DNA of 64,000 nucleotides, taken from positions 186,001 to 250,000 of the forward strand of contig NZ_JAKLTO010000002.1 in NCBI RefSeq assembly GCF_022012335.1, in the 5' to 3' direction. Position 1 is the stretch's first letter. The number at the start of each line of letters is the position of its first letter. The position numbers and the translations under genes are program-made. Positions 55,520-64,000 of this stretch are shown here, piece by piece. The DNA comes from Flavobacterium sp. SM15 (GTDB lineage Bacteria > Bacteroidota > Bacteroidia > Flavobacteriales > Flavobacteriaceae). The notes under the pieces are model-generated. The model was not told the origin of the DNA and ran no database searches. It saw only the letters and a program-made list of their open reading frames with translations.

Positions 55520-55547
55520 AGAGAATCATTTTGGTTCTCTTTTTTTT
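55520..55547 (+). terminator. Displaced native terminator of tRNA-fMet
   Basis: AGAGAATC and GGTTCTCT pair (one G.T) followed by a T run. Once the elements are removed it would lie directly behind the tRNA, so it is most simply the original tRNA terminator moved 15.8 kb away. Confidence 0.65.
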
Positions 55548-55639
55548 AAATAAACCGAAGTTGATTATTTTCTAAATTTCAAGAACTATTCAACTGATAA
55601 CCAAAGCGTTTCACTAAAGAATCGTTTTATTTTTTACTC

Positions 55640-56092
55640 ATGAACACAAAAAAAATTGCCGAATACCGAAAGTTGCTGGATGTTACCAAAACTGCAACTT
55701 TAAAAGAATTAAAAACGATTTACAGAAAAAGCATGAAGGAAGACCATCCGGACACTATTGCTGACCCTGTAGAGCGTTTAGCGGCAGAAGAAAGAAGCAA
55801 ACTAGTGATTGAAGCCTACCACTTTTTAGTAAGCATCGCTCCGGAAACTCAGGAAAAAGACAAAGAGGAATACATCAAAACCACCACAACTTCTACTATT
55901 CTGGAGTTTTATATGGATAACGGTGTTTTGTTCATCAATTTTTTGGATGGAAATCAGTTTGAGTATTTTGGTGTTCCGAAAAACACGTACATCAAAATGA
56001 TCAATGCTGAATCACCGAATCGTTTTGCAAAACGTCACATTTATAATGAATTCACATACAGAAGCGCTAGCAAACTGGTAGCTGCGGAATAA
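55640..56092 (+). CDS. J-like plus KTSC domain protein
   Basis: A 150-residue protein. The N-terminus resembles a J domain with the HPD tripeptide in KEDHPDT (residues 36-38) at the usual position between helices. The C-terminus (about 90-150) is a KTSC domain: STILEFYMDNGVLFINFLDG, then FEYFGVPKNTYIKMINAESP, then KRHIYNEF. KTSC proteins are common and their role is poorly known; the J motif hints at Hsp70 contact. First core gene after the elements. Confidence 0.85.
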   Translation: MNTKKIAEYRKLLDVTKTATLKELKTIYRKSMKEDHPDTIADPVERLAAEERSKLVIEAYHFLVSIAPETQEKDKEEYIKTTTTSTILEFYMDNGVLFINFLDGNQFEYFGVPKNTYIKMINAESPNRFAKRHIYNEFTYRSASKLVAAE

Positions 56093-56116
56093 ATTACAGA
56101 ACTCACATTCAAAATC

Positions 56117-56147
56117 TAACCATCAACGAAAGTTGGTGGTTTTTTGT
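56117..56147 (+). terminator. Intrinsic terminator
   Basis: AACCATCAAC and GTTGGTGGTTTTTTG form a hairpin with a GAAA tetraloop. The T run also provides a possible TTG for the next gene's promoter (TAAATTTG at 56,167-56,174). Confidence 0.8.
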
Positions 56148-56199
56148 TTCATCTGGTTTTATTTGTTAAATTTGAAAATAACCAAAAACAAAACACCTT

Positions 56200-56682
56200 A
56201 TGGAAATTAATTTTTTAGCACTTTTACTTGCTGCTGTATCTACACTTGTAGTGGGTTTTATCTGGTACAACCCTAAAGTTTTCGGAACCATCTGGATGAA
56301 CGAAACCGGCATGACTGAAGAAAAAGCCAAAAATGCCAATATGATTAAAATCTTTGGAATGTCGATTGTTTATGCATTCTTCCTTTCCTTTATTCTTCAA
56401 ATGCTTACCATTCATCAATTTGGCGCCTTAGGAATGGTTGGTGGTGATCCGGCTTTGGCTAAACCTTCTTATGAGGCTTTTATGGCAGATTACGGAGACG
56501 CTTTTCGCACCTTCAAACACGGAGCTTTACACGGATTCTTAACCGGATTATTTTTAGCCATTCCATTAATCGGAACTAATTCACTATACGAAGGAAGATC
56601 ATGGAAATATGTACTGGTAACAGGAGGATTTTGGACCGTATGTTTTACCATTATGGGCGCTATCATTTGCGGAATGAAGTAA
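56200..56682 (+). CDS. DUF1761 membrane protein
   Basis: A 160-residue protein of the DUF1761 type. Four hydrophobic helices are visible (LALLLAAVSTLVVGFIWYNP, MSIVYAFFLSFILQML, ALHGFLTGLFLAIPLIGTNSLY and YVLVTGGFWTVCFTIMGAII). The family's WYNPKVFGxxW motif follows the first, and FKHGALHG precedes the third. Inner membrane; function unknown. It is preceded by TAAATTTG (56,167-56,174) at correct spacing from a TTG. Confidence 0.88.
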   Translation: MEINFLALLLAAVSTLVVGFIWYNPKVFGTIWMNETGMTEEKAKNANMIKIFGMSIVYAFFLSFILQMLTIHQFGALGMVGGDPALAKPSYEAFMADYGDAFRTFKHGALHGFLTGLFLAIPLIGTNSLYEGRSWKYVLVTGGFWTVCFTIMGAIICGMK

Positions 56683-56703
56683 TCTTAACATTTAATTATA
56701 ATA

Positions 56704-56736
56704 CAATCGCTCTACCTTTGTAGGGCGATTTTTTTG
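56704..56736 (+). terminator. Terminator that overlaps a promoter box
   Basis: CAATCGCTCTAC and GTAGGGCGATTTTTTT form a hairpin after the DUF1761 gene. The loop side contains TACCTTTG (56,713-56,720), a good -7 box, 20 bases before the TTG start of the next gene. Termination and initiation may share the same DNA. Confidence 0.6.
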
Positions 56737-56739
56737 ATT

Positions 56740-57885
56740 TTGAGCAAAACTACCTTTACCATTTATTCCGAAATAAAAGCACTTCCCCAAAACTGGGATC
56801 AGGTTGCTGTGAACAATGCTTTCCTTCAAAAGGCTTACTTACAAGTCCTTGAAACATCGGCACCGACTAACATGCAGTGTTTTTACATTGGTATTTTTGA
56901 AAATTCAGAATTGATAGGTGTTTCGCTGGCTCAATACATCAACCTAAACAAACTGGAATCTTTTGGTGAACGGGACAAATGCATAAAAACAGCGGTTCGG
57001 AATTTTATTTTCAAAAACTTTGCTTCCCACGTTTTGTTTTTGGGCAACAACATGATTACCGGACAAAACGGCTACACATTCAGCAAAGAAATTGAATTCA
57101 AACACATTAGCGAAGTATTGATTCAATGTGCTGATGCAATCATCGATTATTTCAGAAAAAAAGGGATTAAAATTCATTTGGTTTCGTTTAAGGATTTTTA
57201 TCCGCATTGCGCGGAAGAATTAAAACACTTTGATTTTGCGAACATTTACGAATTCAATACGCAACCCAACATGATTTTCGAACTGAACCATCAGTGGAAA
57301 ACTGAAGCAGATTATGTTGGTGCTTTCTCTAAAAAATACCGGGATCAGTTTAAACGCGCCCGCAAAAAATGCGAAGGAATCACAGTAAGGGAAATGAATT
57401 TAGAAGAAATAGCCTCTCAGGAAAAACGCATTTACGAGCTTTATCATCATGTGGCCAAGAACGCACCTTTCAACACCTTTTTTCTGGCGGAGAATCATTT
57501 TTCCACCTTTAAAAAACAACTTAAGGAACAATTTGTATTGTGCGGCTATTTTACAGAGGATAAGTTGGTAGGTTTTCACACTTTACTTTTGAATGGAACC
57601 GTTTTGGAAACCTATTTTCTAGGCTACGATTCGGAGGTACAAAAAGAGAAAATGCTCTACCTGAACATGCTTTACAACATGACCCAATACGGAATTGAGA
57701 ATGGTTTTCAAAAAATCATCTTTGGAAGAACAGCTCTGGAAATTAAAAGTTCCATTGGCGCTCAAGCCATTAGAATGTCTGGATTTATTTACCACCGAAA
57801 TAAACTCATCAACAAATACATCGGAAAGATTTTTACCAATCTGGAACCCGAAGCTCAATGGCAGGCAAGACATCCGTTTAAATAA
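56740..57885 (+). CDS. GNAT/FemAB-like acyltransferase
   Basis: A 381-residue cytosolic protein. I choose the TTG at 56,740 (MSKTTFTIYSEIKALP); a TTG two codons earlier is also possible, and no in-frame ATG gives a plausible start. The C-terminal half has GNAT/FemAB-type features: AFSKKYRDQFKRARKKCEGI near the middle, then GYFTEDKLVGFHTLLLNGTVLETYFLGYD and QYGIENGFQKIIFGRTALEIKSSIGA. Proteins of this type acylate amino groups, sometimes in cell-wall or lipid pathways; the substrate is unknown. It is followed by an intergenic repeat. Confidence 0.75.
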   Translation: MSKTTFTIYSEIKALPQNWDQVAVNNAFLQKAYLQVLETSAPTNMQCFYIGIFENSELIGVSLAQYINLNKLESFGERDKCIKTAVRNFIFKNFASHVLFLGNNMITGQNGYTFSKEIEFKHISEVLIQCADAIIDYFRKKGIKIHLVSFKDFYPHCAEELKHFDFANIYEFNTQPNMIFELNHQWKTEADYVGAFSKKYRDQFKRARKKCEGITVREMNLEEIASQEKRIYELYHHVAKNAPFNTFFLAENHFSTFKKQLKEQFVLCGYFTEDKLVGFHTLLLNGTVLETYFLGYDSEVQKEKMLYLNMLYNMTQYGIENGFQKIIFGRTALEIKSSIGAQAIRMSGFIYHRNKLINKYIGKIFTNLEPEAQWQARHPFK

Positions 57886-57918
57886 AACGACGTCTAAACA
57901 AATCCAAAAAGTTTTCTT

Positions 57919-58022
57919 TAGCCCCGATGAGGGCCGAGCGTTAAGAAACAGTCCTGCGGACTGTTTTAGTGAAGGAGCCAGGTGGCGCAATGGCATTCAC
58001 CTCGTAGAGCGTACAGCGGGAA
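57919..58022. repeat. Flavobacterial intergenic palindromic repeat, type 2
   Basis: Starts TAGCCCCGATGAGGGCCGAG, contains an inner hairpin AACAGTCC TGC GGACTGTT and a second GGAGCCAGGTGGCGC region, and ends GAGCGTACAGCGGGAAAA. The outer arms TAGCCCCGAT and AGCGGGA match those of the repeat between era and der. Confidence 0.5.
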
Positions 58023-58062
58023 AATGAAATATTCTTTCCCAAGGGTTTTGCTCCAAATTCTT

Positions 58063-59967
58063 TTAACCTTCTAATTCCATTTGAACGGTTTCCCAATCTT
58101 CAAGTAATTGATCCAGATCTTTTTTCTTTTTCTCGTAAGCCGCAAAAAACGAAGCATCCTGCATTAGCTTTTCGTAATTTTCAGCCAAAGCTTTATCATC
58201 TTTCTGAATCTCGTTTTCCAATTGCTGAATTTGACTTTCAATTTTACTTAACTTATTCTGAAGGGATTTATTTTTCTTTTGATCTTCATAGGAAAGCGTC
58301 TTGTTTTCTTTTGGAGTTTCCTTTACCACCACATCTTTCTTCTCCACTTCGCGCATATTTTGCAGGTTACGCTGTTCCAGGAAGAAGTTGATATCCCCTA
58401 AATATTCCCTGATTTTCTGATCTTTGAATTCGTAAACGATGTTCGCCATGCCCTGAAGAAAGTCACGGTCGTGAGACACTAAAAGCAACGTTCCTTCAAA
58501 TTGCTGCAAAGCAGCCTTTAAAACGTTTTTCGACTTGATATCTAAGTGATTCGTTGGCTCATCCATAATAAGCACGTTGAATGGCTGTAAAAGCAATTTA
58601 CAAAGCGCTAAACGATTGCGCTCACCTCCGGACAAGACTTTGACTTTTTTTTCCACATCGTCACCTCGGAACAGAAAAGCTCCTAGCATATCGCGCACTT
58701 TCGAACGGTTGGTATCGGTAGCCGCATCGGTCATGGTGTCCAGCAAGGTTTTTTCACCGTCAAGATATTCCGCCTGATTTTGGGCAAAATATCCGACTTG
58801 AACATTATGCCCTAGCTTAATAGTTCCTTCGTATTCAAATTCGTTTAAAATGGCCTTAACAAATGTTGATTTTCCTTGTCCGTTCTGACCCACAAACGCG
58901 ATCTTACTGCCGCGTTCCACCAAAAGGGAAATGTCTTTCAAAATGGTTTTGTGGTCGTATTTTTTAGTAACATGTTCCGCCTCTACCACAACCCTTCCTG
59001 GAGTAACTGAAACCGGAAACGAAATGCTCATCACCGAATTATCGTCTTCATCCACTTCAATTCGTTCTACTTTATCCAGCTTTTTGATAAGCGATTGCGC
59101 CATGGAAGCCTTGGAAGCTTTGGCCCTGAACTTTTCAATCAGTTTTTCAGTTTCCTCGATTTTCTTTTGTTGGTTTTTTTGGGTAGCCAATTGCTTTTCA
59201 CGAATTTCGTTTCGCAAGACCAGATATTGAGAATACGGTTTATTATAATCGTAAATCTTACCCAGAGAAATTTCAATGGTACGGTTGGTCACGTTGTCCA
59301 AAAACATTTTATCGTGCGAGATAATCATTACCACACCCGGAAAAGTTTTCAAAAAACTCTCTAACCAGATAATACTCTCGATATCCAAATGGTTGGTAGG
59401 CTCATCTAAAAGCAGAATATCATTACTTTGCAGTAACAACTTAGCCAATTCAATTCGCATCCTCCATCCTCCGGAAAAAGTATCGGTTTGATTGTCAAAA
59501 TCTTCACGTTTGAAGCCTAAACCTAACAAGACACGTTCGGTATTCCCTACATAATTATATCCGCCTAAAATTTCATAATGATGCGTTACATCACTTAATT
59601 GTTCAATTAGTTCAGAATAACCGGCACTTTCATAATCCGTACGGGTTGCCAGTTGATGATTGATTTCTTCAATTTTAAATTCTGCCTGCTTAATTTCTTC
59701 AAAAGCCTGGTATGCTTCCTCAAGTACAGTTCGGCCTTGAACAAAATCAATGTCCTGACGCAAAAAACCAATACGTACTTCTTTTTCGGTAGCAATACTT
59801 CCGGTGTCGGGCTGCATATCTCGCGATAGAATTTTAAGCATGGTGGATTTTCCAGCTCCGTTTTTACCAACCAGACCAACACGATCGCCAGCTCCTAAAC
59901 GAAACGTTACTTCCTCAAACAGATACGTTCCTCCAAAAGAAACCGATAAATTGTGAATATTAAGCAT
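58063..59967 (-). CDS. ABC-F family ATPase
   Basis: A 634-residue protein with two ABC ATPase domains in one chain and no membrane helices. Walker A motifs are GLVGKNGAGKST and FVGQNGQGKST; signatures are FSGGWRMRIELA and LSGGERNRLALC. The linker between them is charged and helical, as in ABC-F proteins that act on the ribosome E site (EttA, Uup, YheS). The C-terminus has a roughly 80-residue coiled coil (KNKSLQNKLSKIESQIQQLE ... LEDWETVQMEL) like Uup/YheS. Translation-factor function is likely; antibiotic resistance cannot be inferred. Confidence 0.9.
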   Translation of the reverse strand: MLNIHNLSVSFGGTYLFEEVTFRLGAGDRVGLVGKNGAGKSTMLKILSRDMQPDTGSIATEKEVRIGFLRQDIDFVQGRTVLEEAYQAFEEIKQAEFKIEEINHQLATRTDYESAGYSELIEQLSDVTHHYEILGGYNYVGNTERVLLGLGFKREDFDNQTDTFSGGWRMRIELAKLLLQSNDILLLDEPTNHLDIESIIWLESFLKTFPGVVMIISHDKMFLDNVTNRTIEISLGKIYDYNKPYSQYLVLRNEIREKQLATQKNQQKKIEETEKLIEKFRAKASKASMAQSLIKKLDKVERIEVDEDDNSVMSISFPVSVTPGRVVVEAEHVTKKYDHKTILKDISLLVERGSKIAFVGQNGQGKSTFVKAILNEFEYEGTIKLGHNVQVGYFAQNQAEYLDGEKTLLDTMTDAATDTNRSKVRDMLGAFLFRGDDVEKKVKVLSGGERNRLALCKLLLQPFNVLIMDEPTNHLDIKSKNVLKAALQQFEGTLLLVSHDRDFLQGMANIVYEFKDQKIREYLGDINFFLEQRNLQNMREVEKKDVVVKETPKENKTLSYEDQKKNKSLQNKLSKIESQIQQLENEIQKDDKALAENYEKLMQDASFFAAYEKKKKDLDQLLEDWETVQMELEG

Positions 59968-60032
59968 AATTTGTGACTAATGTTACCAAGGCAAATTTCA
60001 AAATGAAGTACCTTTACTAAAATTTTTTGCAA

Positions 60033-60419
60033 ATGTTAAAAAAAGGAACGAAACTCAACAGTATTTTAACAGGAAGTTGTCCTAAATGTCAGGAAGAAAG
60101 CATGTATCTGGACCAAAACCCTTACAATATGGGTAATATTTTCAAAATGCATGAGCATTGCAGCCACTGTGGCACCCGATACAAAATAGAACCCTCTTTT
60201 TTTTACGGAGCCATGTATGTTAGTTATGGAGTTGGAATTGCCTTTGGGGTTGCTGCTTTTATAATCAGTTATCTTTTTATAGGAACAAATTTAAAAACAG
60301 CTTTTATCGCAATTATCGCCACACTAATTGTTTTTATGCCGGTAATTATGCGATTGTCCCGAAACATCTGGATTAACTTTTTCATCCATTACGATAAAGA
60401 CTGGAAAGACAAAAAATAA
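60033..60419 (+). CDS. DUF983 membrane protein
   Basis: A 128-residue protein. I start it at the ATG at 60,033. The N-terminal zinc-finger-like CPKC (near residue 15) and CSHCG (near 43) are followed by the family's RYKIEPSFFYGAMYVSYG segment. Two hydrophobic helices follow (VAFGVAAFIISYLFIG and FIAIIATLIVFMPVIM). Function unknown. A TACCTTTA box at 60,009-60,016 is likely its promoter, divergent from the ABC-F gene. The gene order here matches the neighbourhood of gldKLMN in other flavobacteria. Confidence 0.88.
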   Translation: MLKKGTKLNSILTGSCPKCQEESMYLDQNPYNMGNIFKMHEHCSHCGTRYKIEPSFFYGAMYVSYGVGIAFGVAAFIISYLFIGTNLKTAFIAIIATLIVFMPVIMRLSRNIWINFFIHYDKDWKDKK

Positions 60420-60448
60420 AGGAGCTATTTGGCTCCTCTTTTTTTGTA
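60418..60448 (+). terminator. Terminator between convergent genes
   Basis: AAAGGAGC TATTTG GCTCCTCTTTTTTT follows the DUF983 stop directly. The stop codon of the opposite-strand oxidoreductase lies in the loop, so the two genes share this short region. Confidence 0.8.
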
Positions 60449-61480
60449 AAAACGTTTAATATCTATCTGCGGATCCAACTCCGTCCCGCTCTCAATATGT
60501 TCAAACAAAGCTTTTGCCAGCCAAGGACCAAGCATTACTCCTCTTGTACCAAGACCATTCAACAAATGAAGGTTTTTATGCTGGGGATGAGTACCTACTA
60601 AAGGGCGGCGATCATTAACCGTAGGACGAACTCCGGCGTAGTGCTCGACAACTTCAAAATCACAGTCAATAATTTCCTTTAAGTTACTTAAAAGCTCCTC
60701 TCTTCCCTCTTGTGTTGGAACATCCGATTTATCATCCCAATTATACGTAGACCCAACTTTAAAAAGTGCCTCACCAATAGGTAAAATAAAAACACTCGAT
60801 TTCAACACCACATCCAAATCCAATGAAGGAGCTTTTATTACAAGCAATTCACCTTTGGTCCCGTCTAATGGCAATTCGTTAAAAAAAGTATTGCTAATCA
60901 TTCCAAAACCCTCAGAAAAAATTACGTTTCGATAAGACACCCCTTTGTATAACACTCCGTTGTCTGTTAATGTAAGCTCATCATTATTAAAGGTTGTTTG
61001 CAAAAGAAACCCATCCTCTTTTAAATGCCTATTGTATGAATCCAGAAAAACAACAGTATCCAGATACCCTGTTTGTAAAACTTCACCAAATCCGTAATTT
61101 GAGGAGACACCTGAGAACTTTTTGGAAATCACTTTTGGTGCAAGAAAAGGAGCAAGATTTGGCTTATCAGAAGCCTCAAACCAATTGTTTTGTTCTTCAA
61201 TAGAAGCAAATTTACGATAGATCGGAAGTCGAAAATCAAACTTAACTCCGAGTTTATTTTCAATAGTTGCATAGAAAAGTTTCCCATACTCCAATTGCTC
61301 TGTCGCTTTCCAAACCTGACTAAACCTTTTTAAAATAACAGGATTATACAATCCGCCAGCAACACGTGAAGAAGAGCGCTTGAAATCATCTACAACTAAA
61401 AAGCTTTTATTGTTTTGAAAAGCAATCTCCGCAAAACAAACACCAGCCAATCCAGAACCAATAATTAAATAATCTACCAT
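60425..61480 (-). CDS. FAD-dependent oxidoreductase (DAO family)
   Basis: A 351-residue flavoprotein. The N-terminal dinucleotide-binding fold is YLIIGSGLAGVCFAEIAFQ with GxGxxG, followed by VVDDFKRSSSRVAGGLYNP. The substrate-domain segments HYAGVRPTVNDRRPLVGTHP and LNGLGTRGVMLGPWLAKAL near the C-terminus are typical of DAO/glycine-oxidase-like enzymes. The substrate is not evident. It lies downstream of gldN, a conserved neighbourhood in flavobacteria, but is separated from it by a terminator. Confidence 0.88.
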   Translation of the reverse strand: MVDYLIIGSGLAGVCFAEIAFQNNKSFLVVDDFKRSSSRVAGGLYNPVILKRFSQVWKATEQLEYGKLFYATIENKLGVKFDFRLPIYRKFASIEEQNNWFEASDKPNLAPFLAPKVISKKFSGVSSNYGFGEVLQTGYLDTVVFLDSYNRHLKEDGFLLQTTFNNDELTLTDNGVLYKGVSYRNVIFSEGFGMISNTFFNELPLDGTKGELLVIKAPSLDLDVVLKSSVFILPIGEALFKVGSTYNWDDKSDVPTQEGREELLSNLKEIIDCDFEVVEHYAGVRPTVNDRRPLVGTHPQHKNLHLLNGLGTRGVMLGPWLAKALFEHIESGTELDPQIDIKRFYKKRGAK

Positions 61481-61492
61481 GGTACAAAAATA

Positions 61493-61522
61493 AAAAACTC
61501 TTACCGGATGGTAAGAGTTTTT
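61493..61522 (-). terminator. Terminator of the gldMN transcript
   Basis: AAAAACTCTTACC and GGTAAGAGTTTTT pair around GGAT, just past the gldN stop. Confidence 0.9.
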
Positions 61523-61544
61523 ATAATATTTAAAGAGGAAAGAA

Positions 61545-62459
61545 TTAGTAATTCCACATATCCTGTTCGAAGTTACGAATTTTCTCTTTTACTCTTTCAG
61601 ATTCTAAAAGTTGCATTTGAGAATTATCTTTCATATACTCTTCAATAGTTCTATCTCCGTATACATTTTCTTCTCTGTAAATCACACCATTAAAACGACG
61701 TGCATTTAACAAGTGATCAAAAGTAAACGGCATAGCAGAATTTTTATCATTAAAAGCTTTCGCCTCATGCAAAACATCTCTAATTGAAGGGAAATAAATC
61801 CAGAACAAGTCAATTACGTCGGCATTGTCCTCACCAGCATATTTTGCCTCAGGTGAGATTGGACAAATACCCAACATTCTGTACTTTAATTCTCCTTGGC
61901 GTTTATCGAAATACCAATATCCTTTAATTTTATAACCAGAGATATCTTGAGCACCTAATTCTTTAACGTTTATATATTGAGCATCAAGTTTTTTCTTTCC
62001 GCTTTTATAATCGTCATAGTAAGTATTAATCTCATCAACACCAGCCTGAGTAGTATCTACAAACTTAAATGTAAAGGCCATGTCTTTTAATGTCTTTTTG
62101 GTATTGAAATACTCGTCAGTATAAACTTCCGTGATTTTTCCTGTTTTAATACCTTTTAAAAGAACATCAAACAAAGAACGACGCTCTTTACCAATATTAG
62201 CAGTATCAACTGGAAAATATAAAGGGAAATTTACACGCTCATCAAGATCGATGATCTCGCAAGTTGTCTTACCCATTAATACATCACGGTCATGAACATA
62301 ACCATACGGTAATGGCTTATCATTGTCCGCATTCATTTGCGCTGCAGTCTTTTTACCAATCTCCTCTGGAGTCTTAGCGTTTAAAAGATTTGACTGAGCA
62401 AATGAAGCATAGCTTCCTGCTACTGCAAAAAATACTACTAAAAAATTTCTCAATTTCAT
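61545..62459 (-). CDS. gldN: Gliding motility/type IX secretion protein GldN
   Basis: A 304-residue periplasmic component of the gliding and type IX secretion machine; with GldK it forms a ring under the outer membrane. A signal peptide ends at YASFAQ. Family segments include DKPLPYGYVHDRDVLMGKTT, ERVNFPLYFPVDT, then ELKYRMLGICPISPEAKY. I use MKLRNFLVV as start; an ATG two codons earlier is equally possible. It directly follows gldM (44-base gap) on the same strand and is needed to export the type IX cargo proteins found elsewhere in the window. Confidence 0.95.
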   Translation of the reverse strand: MKLRNFLVVFFAVAGSYASFAQSNLLNAKTPEEIGKKTAAQMNADNDKPLPYGYVHDRDVLMGKTTCEIIDLDERVNFPLYFPVDTANIGKERRSLFDVLLKGIKTGKITEVYTDEYFNTKKTLKDMAFTFKFVDTTQAGVDEINTYYDDYKSGKKKLDAQYINVKELGAQDISGYKIKGYWYFDKRQGELKYRMLGICPISPEAKYAGEDNADVIDLFWIYFPSIRDVLHEAKAFNDKNSAMPFTFDHLLNARRFNGVIYREENVYGDRTIEEYMKDNSQMQLLESERVKEKIRNFEQDMWNY

Positions 62460-62509
62460 GTTCAAAAATTAAAGTTATTTAAGCTACTTTTTTATTGCTA
62501 CTTAAATTA

Positions 62510-64000
62510 TTATTGAATTTCGTATGTTACAGGAGCACATTTTCCAGTAACAACATTTGCTGACACACCAATAATCTTAGTTTTGATGTCAGAGATAATA
62601 ATAGCATCACCTCTTCCTGCTTTCGCCATTGCAGCTTTACATTGAGCATTAACTCTGTCTCCATTTACTACTACTGTAGGTTGTCCAGAAACTTTAAATG
62701 TAAACTGTGTAACTTGGAAAGACAAGTCATATAAGAAATCTGGTAAGATTGCAGTAACCTGAGCAACTTCCAATCTTGATTTACTACCTTTAGCAGAACC
62801 AGTTTCTCCAGCGATTCTTCCAACTGGTGGAGGAATATTTTTAATACGGAATACTTTCTTATCAGAAACTGTCTTACCATCTGGCAACTTACCAGTAGCA
62901 GTTACAGTTACTTCAGTACCTGAACCAGGGTTTAAGTTATACTTTCCTTTTCCTGAAGATGTTAAACCAGGAGCAGAAGCAGTTACTTTATCCTCTGCGA
63001 TACCAGCAAAAGAAACCGTCATAGGGTTTGGTAAACCTCTGTAAACCACATTCATTTTATCAGCAGAAATGTTCGCTGAGTTTGGACGAGGTACAACTAC
63101 ATATTTTCCTTCGAATTTTAATGGAATTTCTTTTCCATCTTCTAAGAAACCAAATTGTCCTGTAATATTTTGCTCACCAACTCCTCCAGCTGTCATAGAG
63201 ATAACTGCCTGACCGTTTTCAATTTTACCAGGACCTTTAAAAGATGTTGGTTTTGTGTTCGCATCATAACGACCTAAAACAACTTTACCTTTTACCTGCT
63301 CACCTTGAAAATAAGCATTTTTCTCTAACACAACTATAGCTTGGAAATTTTTCATAGAAGCTGCAGATTTCAATGCATTTCCTAAGAATAAATTGTAAGC
63401 TCCAGCTTCAGTGTTTTTTACATCATTTTGTAATGCTGTAAACAATGTTAAAGTTGACACTGCAGGAAACCCTTTAGTTTTGTAATCTAGGTATTTTACT
63501 TTAACACCTTCTCTATTAGTGATATCAGCTGTTGAAAATTTCTTCTCAATTTCTTGAATAAAAGGAATGTACTTTACATCAGAACCAAGAACTTTTTTCA
63601 AATCAGCTACATATTTGTCAATTTTAGAAACAATTTCAGTTCCTCTTGGACTATAACCGTCTCCTTGAAACCATTTCTCATCAATGGTTGATTTATCCAT
63701 TGCTTCAAAAGGTAATTTTCCAGTTTTCTCATCAACTTCAATACCTTCTGTAACTTCTGCTTTTACTGATTCTAAAAAAGCAGTAAACTCTTTAGAGATT
63801 TTCGCAACCTCTGCAGCTTTTGCCGCAGACTCACCATACTTAGCAGGCTCATCGCTAGCTTTAGTATTTAGTGCAGCCAATAAACTTTCATTTGATTGCT
63901 CAGTTAATTTATTTGACTCATCAAATTTATCGTTGAAATTACCAAAAGCAGTTAATACTTCTTTTGACATATTTAATGCCAACATCGCGATGAAAACCAA
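62510..64000 (-). CDS. gldM: Gliding motility protein GldM (5' end outside window)
   Basis: At least 496 residues of GldM, the inner-membrane motor protein of the type IX/gliding complex that works with GldL. The window starts inside the single N-terminal transmembrane helix (VFIAMLALNMSKEVLTAF), so only about 15-20 residues are missing. The long periplasmic part has a helical region followed by beta domains (YFQGEQVKGKVVLGRYD, KFEGKYVVVPRPNSANISADKMNVVYRGLPNPMT) and ends GKCAPVTYEIQ. It is followed by gldN in the usual KLMN order. Confidence 0.95.
   Translation of the reverse strand: MVFIAMLALNMSKEVLTAFGNFNDKFDESNKLTEQSNESLLAALNTKASDEPAKYGESAAKAAEVAKISKEFTAFLESVKAEVTEGIEVDEKTGKLPFEAMDKSTIDEKWFQGDGYSPRGTEIVSKIDKYVADLKKVLGSDVKYIPFIQEIEKKFSTADITNREGVKVKYLDYKTKGFPAVSTLTLFTALQNDVKNTEAGAYNLFLGNALKSAASMKNFQAIVVLEKNAYFQGEQVKGKVVLGRYDANTKPTSFKGPGKIENGQAVISMTAGGVGEQNITGQFGFLEDGKEIPLKFEGKYVVVPRPNSANISADKMNVVYRGLPNPMTVSFAGIAEDKVTASAPGLTSSGKGKYNLNPGSGTEVTVTATGKLPDGKTVSDKKVFRIKNIPPPVGRIAGETGSAKGSKSRLEVAQVTAILPDFLYDLSFQVTQFTFKVSGQPTVVVNGDRVNAQCKAAMAKAGRGDAIIISDIKTKIIGVSANVVTGKCAPVTYEIQ

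Overview
The window comes from a low-GC Bacteroidota chromosome, almost certainly a Flavobacterium or close relative. Reasons: promoters of the TTG / TAnnTTTG type, no Shine-Dalgarno dependence, gliding/type IX secretion genes gldN and gldM, long secreted proteins with type IX C-terminal sorting domains, GEVED domains, and typical flavobacterial families (DUF4230, GSCFA, DUF983, DUF1761, KTSC). No taxonomic search was run.

Layout. 1-15.3 kb is a surface-protein block: the start of a secreted protein leaving the window on the minus strand, two giant paralogous type IX cargo proteins (about 1,700 aa each), and a second pair of paralogous secreted proteins that share an opening module. 15.3-39.4 kb is housekeeping: urocanate hydratase, a truncated haemoglobin, lipoproteins, an aromatic amino acid hydroxylase, a rhodanese/methyltransferase pair, a TPR histidine kinase with its LuxR-type regulator, GSCFA, alaS, a MerR-LemA-TPM-TPM run, a carboxypeptidase-regulatory/beta-barrel outer membrane protein, der and era. 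55.6-64 kb is again core: KTSC, DUF1761, a GNAT/FemAB-like protein, an ABC-F ATPase, DUF983, an FAD oxidoreductase, gldN and the 3' part of gldM.

Between them, two integrative elements sit in tandem in the second of two initiator tRNA-Met genes. Element 1 (about 39,699-53,422) is bounded by the 11-bp core CCCGCTACTAA and carries a large serine recombinase, a resolvase, a SHOCT membrane protein, a type IX exported repeat protein, an XRE regulator, and a palm-domain polymerase-like gene preceded by a compact structured leader. It ends in a cluster of an HExxH protein, two proteins with HEPN-type R-x4-H motifs and a PD-(D/E)xK nuclease-like protein, which I read as a candidate defence island. 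Element 2 (53,412-55,518) is a 2.1-kb remnant: both ends survive but its recombinase is reduced to about 177 bp. It carries small stress-type genes (CsbD-like, lmo0937-like).

The most interesting reading is at the element ends. The recombinase frame runs across the att core, so integration swaps its C-terminal tail: 10 residues read from antisense tRNA when integrated, versus a 25-residue element-encoded tail when circular. That element-encoded tail is preserved as an open frame at both right ends in the window. The same end carries a terminator that would replace the tRNA's own terminator, which is now displaced about 16 kb downstream.
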